Part shown: piece after piece, positions 54,630 through 64,000 of the stretch
How the letters are laid out: the number at the start of each line of letters is the position of its first letter
Numbering within the stretch: the first letter of the stretch is position 1
Assembly (NCBI GenBank): GCA_963693285.1
Contig: OY848921.1
Location: 682,001 to 746,000, forward strand
Source: Xestospongia muta
Taxonomy: Eukaryota; Porifera; Demospongiae; Haplosclerida; Petrosiidae
Reading direction: 5' to 3'
DNA: 64,000 bases
Position numbers and translations under genes: made by a program
Notes under the pieces: generated by a model
What the model was told of the DNA's origin: nothing
Databases searched by the model: none
The model's input: only the letters and a program-made list of their open reading frames with translations

Positions 54630-55337
54630 ACACTTCTGGTATTACTGGTATTGTATACATGTGGGTAATACTGATACTAATAGTATTGTATACATGTAAG
54701 TAGTACTGGTATTACTGGTATTATACGTGTAGGTAGTACTGGTATTACTGGTATTGTATACATGTAGGTAGTACTGGTATTACTGGTATTGTATACATGT
54801 AGGTAGTACTGGTATTACTGGTATTGTACATGTAGGTAGTACTGGTAGTACTGGTATTGTATACATGTAAGTAGTACTGGTATTACTGGTATTGTACATG
54901 TAGATAGTACTGGTAGTACTGGTTTGTATACATGTAAGTAGTACTGGTATTACTGGTATTGTATACATGTAGGTAGTACTGGTAGTACCAGTGTTGTATA
55001 CATGTAGGTAGTACTGGTATTACTGGTATTATACATGTAGATAGTACTGGTATACTGGTATTGTATACATGTAAGTAGTACTGGTATTACTGGTATTGCA
55101 TACATGTAAGTAGTACTGGTATTACTGGTATTGTATACATGTAGGTAGTACTGGTATTACTGGTATTGTATACATGTGGGTAGTACTGGTAGTACTGGTA
55201 TTGTACATGTAGGTAGTACTGGTAGTACTGGTAGTACTGGTATTGTATACATGTAGGTAGTACTGGTATATTACTGGTATTGTATACATGTAGGTAGTAC
55301 TGGTATATTACTGGTATTGTATACATGTAGGTAGTAC
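54630..55337. repeat. Large GTAGTACTGGTATTACTGGTATT minisatellite
   Basis: About 700 bp of variable 33-45 bp units made of tgtatacatgtaggtagtac plus one to three tggtattac blocks. Spurious repeat ORFs arise on the minus strand. Not a gene. Confidence 0.94.
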
Positions 55338-56325
55338 TTTTTTTCTACTAATGAACAATGTATTTTATATTACAAACATGTGTCAGTGTGGGGGTACACA
55401 GTACACTCACATAATAATACAATAATACATAAGATAGAAAGCAAAAAAAGAAAAGGAAGAAAAACATGTTAATGAGCCAGTCTTCCTTCAGAGAGGGCCC
55501 GGTTCAGTGAATTAATATTAGAGAAAATAGGTCCATGGTAAGAAGAGTGAGCTCCACATAAACATAAGGTGGTAGATCTAAAAAGAGAAAAAGAGAGAAA
55601 GACAGTCGGCAGCGGATCCAGTTCAGAATATGTGATTAGTTTTTTTATGGTGGTCAGACAAGTTAGAAGCTAAACGTTGCAAACTGCAGGTCCCATTCCA
55701 CCAGCAGTTGTTAATACCAGAGGTGTGAAAGTGCCTTTATACTAATACATTTTAATTGTAAAGTTCCTTTAACAACTAGGGTTTTGTTAATGTTGAAGAT
55801 ATTAATTGAAGAGGAAATATCATAACTATAATTATTGCAAAACACGACCATAGATAGCAGAATATTAATTCCTATCTACTATGGAACAAAAGGACATATG
55901 AGCAGTTGCTGTGAAAAAGAAAGGAAGAGTCATTGGACACTCACAAAAAAATTATCATGTGTTTATTTATTGTTTCTATACAAACAGGAGGCTGTATCTA
56001 CTGTAAAGTTACTGAAGTTACTGGAAGAAGGAGATACTCTTCTGACTTATCACGAGGTGTCATCGAGATTTGTATTCTGTAATAAACTATTGGATGTGGT
56101 TCTTACAATAATAATATTATTATTCATATTTTTATTAATTATAATTATTCATTGTTCAAAATGTTTTTGTAGTTAGAGAGCTACCATGAAAATACAAAAA
56201 TTTCCAGACTTACGGTATTATTTGCAGTGTAGCAACTATTTATAATCATTGGTTTGCCTTGCGAGATTACTATATTATATATAATCGTTCAAGTTGAGAC
56301 TGACGGTAGAGACGAGACTGAAAAC
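55338..56325. other. Unassigned region upstream of LMLN-E
   Basis: An open frame at 55835-56176 (+) contains KQEAVSTVKLLKLLEEGDT and then low-complexity hydrophobic residues. I do not recognise it, and it may be an exon relic. The interval 55470-55700 is more GC-balanced but holds no identifiable domain. Just before the copy E ATG, gttgagactgacggtagaga matches the copy D upstream block. Confidence 0.4.
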
Positions 56326-58885
56326 ATGAATATTGCTCAGTTCTTCCTCATCTTAGTTGCTGAACATTTTACCAGTGCATCTTTACAAGAATACCACTGT
56401 GACCATAACGTGAAAGAGCAGGATGTGAGTTGATATTTAGAACAGTTTTTAAATTATATTTTTTGAATTGGGAGATTTGTCTAATAACATAATTACTTTA
56501 TAGATTGCATATAGAGTTCATTTGGAGCCATCATCACATATTGAAAAGAGGGCAACATTTTCACAATCTTTTCGTATATTTGTGTATTATGACAGTACCT
56601 TCTATTCAGGGTAAGCCACAATCTGTACCATATACTGTAACTAAATCTGTACTGTTATAAATATTTTATTTCTATAAAACTATAGGTTGACTACAAGATT
56701 ACAGTCTCGTGTGCGGGTTAGTTGTCTACACATAAAGAGATGCTATAAATCTAATATATCTTTATAACTACAGAATGTTATAACTAACTTGACAGATTTC
56801 TTGCAGTCAACAATTATGGTACGACCTACAGCTGGAGCTATTTTATTGGATAGGTAACAAGCTGTCATTAGATCTCCATCTACTTTCCATTACAGAAGCT
56901 GTAGTAATAATGGTCTTCATTATCTAACAAATACTGAACTGCGATATTGTGTCTGGCGATGTTTGTCTGTTTCCACTTGTGGTACAGCAACTATACCACA
57001 GAACCATCTTAAGGTAAGTAAAACAGCATTCTGTAGAATTATAAACATCAATTCAGTCCTGGTATTTTCATTTTTTTTCTTTATAGCGTTGTGGACAGTG
57101 TAATGGATATAGAAACTTAAATTTGTGTCAAGAAACAGGAACAGATGGTGCTGGTGTCAGCAATGTTGATTTCGTTCTCTATGTTTCTGCTGTAAGAAGT
57201 CATTGCAAAGGAACTACAATTGCCTTTGCAGCTGCTTGTCAAATGGAAGATGAATTTGACAGGTAATTTAAATGACATTTCATATTTAGTTTTGTCATTT
57301 TATATCATCCAGACCTATTGCTGGTTTTGTCAACTTCTGTTCATCACAATTAATTGGTAACAATAATGACTTTATTTTTACTGTTGCTAAACATGAAGTT
57401 TTACATGCTTTGGTTAGTAATATATAAATACCTCCTACCAATATAGTGTACAATTACAAAATGATCTGCATTGTTTTAGGCCTTTTCAAGATCATTGTTC
57501 CCATGGTGGAGAGATGAGAATGGCAATCCTCGTTCTACTAGAGATTCTAATGGGTACCCTATGAGAAATCAATCTGGGTGAGAATCATTTTATGAGTGTT
57601 CTTAAATCATGTTGTTGTTTACAGATCATTTATTACTGGTGAGACAACAGTCAAACCAGTGACCTATACTGACTGGCAGACAAGAAATGGTCCTGTTACT
57701 AAATCAGTTTTACTTCTAGTTACTCCAAAAGTTAAAGTAAGATCAAAGAAGACTTTAAATGTCTGCCCAAAATGAATGTTGTATTTCAATAAAAATTAAT
57801 GCTTCAGTTCTGAGATTTGAAGTTTAGTATTAGTTTTCCATGACACTCATTTTCAGATAGTGTAAAATTTATATTTTCTGATTTAATAGGCAGTAGGTAG
57901 AAACCATTTTAATTGCTCCACACTTGAGGGAGTTCAACTTGAAGATCAAGGAGGTTCAGGTACTGCTATTTCTCACTGGGAAAAGAGAATACTAGAGGTA
58001 AGGATCTCATGAATATTAGTGTCACAACTTATTGATTGTTTTAACCTAATGCTGTTTAATTAAAATAAAACAAACTTTATTTTAATAAAGGTCTTTTAAA
58101 TTTAATTAACTGTAACTAAATTATTTTAGGTAACAATTAAACTATAGCTAAAAGTAAGTTATAGTGAACACTAAACTCTTTAAAAAACAGACTTTGAATG
58201 TTGACTAAAGTGACTATATTAACTAGGTTGGTTTACATTGCTGATAAAGTCCTAATATACATGTTGTTTGCTCATTAGTTATTACACTACATGATGAAGT
58301 TTGTTGTATGATAGAATTATATCCAGTATATCAACTTTCATAATGTCACTAAATTGAAGCTATTAAGACAGAAGAGTCAATAAAATTAATAAAAGTGAAT
58401 AAAGTACAATATTTTCATAGTTTGGATTGTTCAACGTTTCCTTCGATTACTCCATATTCATGACCATTTTGAACCTAAAAGTCAAAACCACAACAAAGAA
58501 AAGTAAATTATATAGCCATGTCAGAAGTTCATTTTCCTAATATAATTAATTTCTCTTCTTTGATTATGTTATGGAAGTTTATAGCTATATAAAACTATAA
58601 AGGTTGTTACTATAGAATTTATTACTACAAACATTGCCAACTATATCATTAGATGTCATTTGTTGAGCTACATAAATTTTATCTATTGCTGGCTGCTCTA
58701 CATATTTATTACTTGTAATCTAGCAGTGTAAATATTTTTAAAATTTTATAACATATCATGTATGCACCTACATTATATGTTATATTATATTATTAATGGA
58801 TGATTTACGATTGAGAAATAGGAAATTAAAAATTTCCATTTAAGTCTCACTGTTCATTTGAAAGTTTCTAATATATATATATATA

Positions 58886-58924
<39 letters not shown>

Positions 58925-61269
58925 TGTAAATATGATTGGTTGATTTCACCATTAGTTGGTTATACACGTTACAATTGTAAACTTATTTTTGTCAAAAAGT
59001 AATCATAACACTGTTTCCATTACTAATGTACTACTGTTTATGTAACTACACTCAGTTACCATCAGTCCATAATATGTTAGTGATCAAAGTAGTATTATGT
59101 TTACATTTTGCACATGCAACCTATATAACATTGTGTTAGTTTAATCAACAAATCAATTTTTACAGTGACGTGTTGAAAATGTAAAAGAAATTGGAAAGTA
59201 GAAATGAATATCTTTGACTTCTTTACAACTTATAGTGTACTTCTAACTGGCAAATTGTAACTAAAAATGTTGCTCAAAAACATTTCGATTTTATGCCAGC
59301 CTATGTTGTGGTAGTTAGTATGAGACAACTTATCATTTACAATACATTTGTCAATTCTCTTATATATCAATAAGAGATTTGGAAAATATGATAGCCTTGA
59401 TTTGTTGCTCTTATCATAATATTCCCACAAGGATAATTATAATAACAACTTAATTGACTAGTTAAAATAACTGTCTAGTATATCAGGTCAAGAATTAGAG
59501 AGATGAATGTATTATATATGGATCTTTTAGAGTGAGGGTATGACAGGTGTTATTGCTAGTAACCCAGTGTTCTCAAACTTTACATTTGCTTTGCTAGAAG
59601 ACAGTGGGTAAGACTTGATGACTTTATCAACTGATATATATAACATGTCATATATTTTGGATCTTTGTAGATGGTACAAAGTTGATTATACTAAAGCTGG
59701 ACAGTTGGTTTGGGGGCGTGGTGATGGGTGTGGTTATGCAGCTGGATCATGTGGAGGATACATCAAAGAACGACAACAACAGTATATTTTATAACTTTAA
59801 AATAATAATTGTTATTTAATTTATATAGGGGACAACCTATCACTCCATTTTGTAATCGTCTGAATAGTTATTTTAATCTTTATAATAAACATTATGGATG
59901 TACAAAAGATCGAAAGGCTATCTCAAATTGTAATCTTTTTTGGCAATTTTTTGCAATTCCAGGAGAATATCAGGTGACATAATGTATCATAATATAACAG
60001 TATTCTTTATTATTGAAGTAGTACTTTAATTTTGGCGAAAACTTTAACTCAAGTAATGCTATTCTTAGCCGATTAGGAGGGGATATAATTACTGCTGACT
60101 ACTGTCCTTATCAGCAAGTAAATGATATATCTGTCTGTATTTAAGCAATAATAATTCAAACTCTTCAACAGGCTCTTAGCAATGGACAATGTCATGATAT
60201 CAATAATGCTGTAACAGGTATATGTGTAACCAGTTGTGTAATGTATTGCTAGCTCTTGTCCTTGTGACTACAGGGTTAAATAATCCTTCAGCTCAGACAT
60301 ATGGTCCTGGCTCACGTTGTGTTGAACATTCTGGAATATGGCGAGCTAGACAAAGTTGTGGTTCTAGCTCATCAACCTCATTCCAACAATCTGGTTGCTA
60401 TCAGGTGTGTGTACATAGTACCTACATTGTAATCATAAGTTTAAGTTTTCTTTCCCTTTGATCTGATGTAGTACACATGTTCTAGTGGTAACGTAGTTTT
60501 TGATAGTTTTAGCTCATCAACCTCATTCCAACAATCTGGTTGCTATCAGGTAATCTATGGTTTCATTGTAATCATCAACTTCTTCTCCAATATAGTACAC
60601 ATGTTCTAGTGGTAACGTAACAATACATGTACTGGACAGATCCTATAATTGTTCTTATGCTGGACAAGTGGTACATCACATGATTGACACGTGATAATCA
60701 TGTGATGATATAATTATTTTCAGATTCAAGTCAATCAAACTACAAATAACATACAATATACTGGTGCCTTTGTCTGTCCATCTTGTTTAGAGATATGTTA
60801 TGTGAGTTAGAATTTAAACTAGTAATAAAGATCATTAACTTTATATTCACTTTAGGATGATTTTGATAATTGTCCTGAAGCAGGTATGTATGTGACATTA
60901 CATGTAAGAAATTAAAAAACTTATTTCTATATTTCAGCTGCTTTATATGGTAGTGGATTCATGTCTCTTTTACCAGCCGCCAGTAGTACTACTATAATTC
61001 ATCCAACTAGGTCACCATCTCCTACACCTACCATGGGAACTGGGTCAGCTCTCCCTACTGATCCTATACAACCTAGTGGAACTCTTTTGTCCAGTAACAC
61101 AATAGTAAATATTAGTCGAAACAGAATGTCAAGTTCTAGTATAATTCATCGAACTAGTTTACCATCACCTAGTAATGGATTACAAAATGGAAAATCATCT
61201 TCTAGTACATTACTTCCACTTAGATTCATTATTATTTTACTAATAACAATAGTTCTTGGTATTTTTTAA
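56326..61269 (+). CDS. Leishmanolysin-like metallopeptidase, copy E
   Basis: Most diverged member. Signal peptide [14 protein letters not shown]. Exon 6 differs ([19 protein letters not shown]). HEVLH at 57392-57406, followed by [12 protein letters not shown] and [10 protein letters not shown]; distal His and EGMTG kept. Exon 13 carries an insertion ([13 protein letters not shown]). Exon 16 (60274-60404) has one extra codon and an added Cys (RARQSCGSS). An additional in-frame exon lies at 60472-60549 before the normal exon 17 (starting 60596). Exon 20 (to 61269) has the longest stalk of the array, two S/T/P-rich copies of the stalk module ([10 protein letters not shown] and [10 protein letters not shown]), before the tail [14 protein letters not shown]. 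Predicted GPI-anchored secreted protease like its paralogues. Confidence 0.9.
58871..58921. repeat. (TA)n microsatellite in LMLN-E intron 10
   Basis: Nearly pure TA run within the 1.5-kb intron between exons 10 and 11 of copy E; the remainder of that intron is diverged from the same intron in A-D. Confidence 0.85.
60472..60549 (+). other. Extra chimeric exon in LMLN-E
   Basis: 78 bp, stop-free, in phase with exons 16 and 17. Its first part duplicates the start of exon 17 (YTCSSGNV) and its second part the end of exon 16 ([13 protein letters not shown]). Flanked by a plausible acceptor (gatgtag) and donor (gtaatct). Produced by a local tandem duplication that fused the two exon ends; adds 26 residues with two cysteines if used. 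Confidence 0.75.
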
Positions 61270-61481
61270 TATGTGCAAAATATTCATTGGATGTTAGTAT
61301 AGAGTTTTTAACTTTTATGCTGAATTATTATTTTACAATGAAATATAATTATACAAAAGGATTTTTATATTTCTATATAAGTTATAAACCTTTAAACATA
61401 TTTAAAGAAATAAACGAATCAACAAAAGTTTAAGCAAAACATAACTGCTATTAAACAAGAAGTAACAACAAAACAATAAAA

Positions 61482-62380
61482 CTAGTCTAATAAATTAATG
61501 GTAGGAGGAGCCTGTGGGTTATTGTCACTAGTGGATTTTGTACTTCCCTTCTTCGATTTTTGGCGGGCATAATAATCATCTCTAAATAATATATAAATAA
61601 GTCATTGAACTTTGTTAGCCTTGACATATGTGCTGTTGTGATAATGGTGACTTACTTTGTCTCAACAAATAAAACATTTTCTTTATATTTAAACTCTGGT
61701 TCTTGCAATATTTTTGTAACAGGTTCATTTGATTTAAATTCCACAAAAATAGATTCCTAACAAGCAGTGTCAAAAAATAAGTCTATCAAATTAATATAAT
61801 TACCTTAAATTGTTTGGGACCGTCTTCAGAATGTCGATGTATTTTTGTACCATCTTCATTTACCTAATATAGTATGATAAATTTAATGTATCAATATGTC
61901 AATGTTATACCTCAAGTAGTTCTGATGAGGATTTCTAATCGCCCCTGCAATTAAAGAGCAATCTGTAGAAAGTGCCTTCAATCTATTAAATGTCAGAAGG
62001 ACTTCCAATGGAACCCCTGTAATTAATATAATTAATGAATATAACTCATCATTTCTAATAACCATATTCATCTTCATCAATTTTATCTTGTAAGAATTTA
62101 TCTCTACTAAGATTACGATCTCCAAAATAAAACTAACCAGAGAGAATATGACATATACAGTAACTTTATAAATTACCTCCAATTTTTGTATTATCTTCTT
62201 TTCCAATGCATTTGGCTCATTGCCATGTGTGTTTGGTGAGGTCAGATTTAAAGGAAAGAAATAGTTAAGAAATACAAAGATATCGAATGTCTTCCAATTC
62301 CTCCTGCTTGGCATTGCTGTGCTCTCGTTCCTACGTCCTTTGAGTTTTACCAAGAGCATCATTCCTGGCTGGCTGACCAT
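61482..62380 (-). pseudogene. La-type RNA-binding protein, truncated and frameshifted
   Basis: Homologue of La/SSB. Readable exons: upstream exon ending at 62177, then 62063-62132, 61911-62016, 61804-61863, 61656-61756, 61482-61581. La motif: NALEKKIIQKLE, FYFGDRNLSRDKFLQDKI, GVPLEVLLTFNRLKALSTD. Then NEDGTKIHR and only the second half of RRM1 (ESIFVEFKSNEP to LFVETKDDYYARQKSKKG), ending NNPQAPPTINLLD. The first half of RRM1 (RNP2 strand and helix) is missing, with only 47 bp of intron where it should be. Near 61933-61940 the La-motif frame and the following SSELLEV frame differ by one base. Start uncertain: an in-frame ATG at 62380 precedes non-conserved residues. Best read as a decaying or miscalled La paralogue. 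Confidence 0.65.
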
Positions 62381-62480
62381 TTAGTCTATACAAAACAGTC
62401 TGATGACACCTGGACACTCCAACGTCTTACTCCTTAAAGACTCACAAACAATATAACTCAATTTATCTCATTTAAATTAT

Positions 62481-63863
62481 TTAGCTTATATAAAATTCTA
62501 CTCGAGTTCTAGATAAACTTTCCAATGTTTTTGCTGCTTCCTGTAATGTATTTAGTCAATTATTGTGTTATTAAATTTATTGCTTACTTTTAATGAAATT
62601 AAACAAAATTCTGAATCAACTGTTGTACCACCAAAATCTTCTAGAAATTGAATTTCCGAAAACAATGAAGGTATTCTATAATGTATATGATATAGGGGTG
62701 TGGTTTAAAGTCAGACTTACTTAGCTCTGATAATAACACAACACCACAAGACATGAACTAGATGGTCATGATGTTGCTAATATTATAAATAAAAAAATAC
62801 ATTATTAAACTGATGTAATACCTTTGTTATTTCTAAATGTACGTCACGAAGACATAATAACTTATTAAAAGGAACATGATAATTGCTGTAAAGACAACAG
62901 TCATTTGAGAGATAATACAGTGGTATAATTTACCTTACTAATTGTAATATAGGAACACTGTCTTCAATACACTTCTCTGTTGACACAAGTAGTTCTTTAG
63001 ATGTTTCTGGTAAGAAAATGTGACAAAGTTTATCACAACTATACCACTGGAGCTCAGATAGAACTGATGTTAAATTTCTATCTTGAGATAAATTGTTTGT
63101 TTGGGAGAGAGTAAATAATGTAGAATAAATAGGAGGAAAAAATTGGCCAATCAGAATTCTTTTTCACATAATAGAGATTCTTCAAGTGTTGCTAACAATA
63201 TACTGAGACGAGATCAAGGACGACCCATGAAATGTAAATCACTAGCATATGTTAAATGTGGACAATGTTTTCTAGTATATAGACAATATAAACAGCTCTA
63301 TTATAACTTAACTAACCCCATGATCTGATGTGTTCTTTCCAGTATGTATTTTAGCTCTGTAATAGCATGTGGTAAAAGTGTAGAGTGTGCAGATTTATAA
63401 CTTTGTTTAAAGGCTTTAGTCAGATTTGTCACTAACATTCCCAATGGATGATATGACATACGAAAACCCTACAATATATACATATAATGACATTTACATT
63501 ATAACAATACCTCCACTGAACAAACTGAACAATTACTGGTTCTACTAGCACTACGGGTATCTCTTGTATCATAATTTAGAGTTGAGGTGGGTTCAATGGT
63601 ATGTTCTATACTGCCCATTTGTTCTAAAAGAGCTGCACAAGTATGAAATAACCCTGACCACTTCTCTTGAACAATTGAACATTTCGTAACAGAGTCCTTC
63701 AAAAGTACCTGAATAATTTTAAATATAATAATAAAGAATAAAATTATAACATACTCTTTTCTCTCCAGAATCAAAATGCCCTTCATATATTTTACCATTA
63801 TCAATTAATACTCCATAACCATGGTATTTATCATCACTCCATAAACCCAAATACACACAGGAT
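62481..63863 (-). CDS. ALS2: Alsin-like protein (MORN + VPS9), C-terminal part
   Basis: Rab5 guanine-nucleotide exchange factor family. Seven or more 3' exons: 63755-63863, 63511-63708, 63317-63468, 62934-63158, 62822-62885, 62721-62776, 62588-62675, 62481-62540; the 5' part continues past the right edge. The first visible exon is a MORN repeat (LGLWSDDKYHGYGVLIDNGK, then IYEGHF). The C-terminus is a VPS9 domain: NKLLCLRDVHLEI, then HDHLVHVLWCCVIIRAKIPS with LFSEIQFLEDFGGTT, then EFCLISLKEAAKTLESL. The MORN-plus-VPS9 combination points to ALS2/ALS2CL. The segment between (VLLKDSVTKCSIVQEKW, GFRMSYHPLGMLV) fits the alsin linker region. Exons beyond 63864 (for example LSDEQLIILMK near 63960) could not be joined with confidence. 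Confidence 0.75.
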
Positions 63864-64000
63864 CTATAATATAGTGAAATCATTATAATAGTATCAAGGA
63901 GATTCCCCTGAAAGATGTAATAGATTGTTGCTATGGATACATTGTGCTTTTCTTACTTTCATTAATATTATTAGTTGTTCGTCTGAGAGACAACTACACA

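Noticed and set aside
54780..55326. Repetitive Tyr/Thr/Val-rich ORFs on the minus strand
   Set aside because: Product of the GTAGTACTGG minisatellite; no splice structure or conserved residues.

Overview
The window is animal (metazoan) nuclear DNA: AT-rich, packed with genes, and built from many short exons separated by mostly 45-150 bp GT-AG introns. The gene set (complete ARM-SAM-SAM-TIR SARM1, NLK, S6 kinase, MND1, an EFCAB5-like ciliary protein, alsin-like protein) together with the compactness and the AT bias suggests an early-branching animal, most likely a demosponge. That is an inference from style and content, not a database match. All exon-intron models below were built by eye from splice consensus, reading-frame continuity and recalled family sequences. 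Several close exactly in frame at the expected family length (DRG1 367 aa, MND1 205 aa, UBE2L3 153 aa).

The left part (1-28 kb) holds single-copy conserved genes in alternating orientation: NLK (+, cut by the left edge), STYXL1/MK-STYX pseudophosphatase (-), mitochondrial malate dehydrogenase (+), UBE2L3-type E2 (-), p70 S6 kinase (+), MND1 (-), DRG1 (+), ANKRD13 (-), SARM1 (-), EFCAB5-like (+). Start codons of STYXL1/MDH2, UBE2L3/S6K, MND1/DRG1 and SARM1/EFCAB5 lie only about 130-290 bp apart, so four shared bidirectional promoters are likely. Introns are unusually rich in micro- and minisatellites, and long CT tracts repeatedly serve as the pyrimidine tract of 3' splice sites.

The right part (28.5-61.3 kb) is a tandem array of five leishmanolysin-like (peptidase M8, LMLN/invadolysin family) genes, all on the + strand. 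Each has about 20 exons, a signal peptide, the HEVLH zinc motif, the distal His, a Met-turn and a C-terminal hydrophobic tail of GPI-anchor type. Copies A, B and C are linked by a nearly identical 6,463-bp tandem duplication. Remnants of the last EFCAB5 exon lie between copies and record the original breakpoint. Copy C is followed by a duplicated 3'-exon fragment, copy D carries an inverted-repeat (MITE-like) insertion, and copy E has gained an extra in-frame exon by fusion of pieces of exons 16 and 17. Between D and E sits a small minus-strand gene with two death-fold (CARD-like) segments and a large minisatellite.

The far right holds a La-type RNA-binding gene (-) that lacks half of its RRM and appears frameshifted, and the 3' part of an alsin-like (MORN + VPS9) gene (-) running off the window. 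The main novelty is the expanded, actively recombining family of predicted surface metalloproteases.
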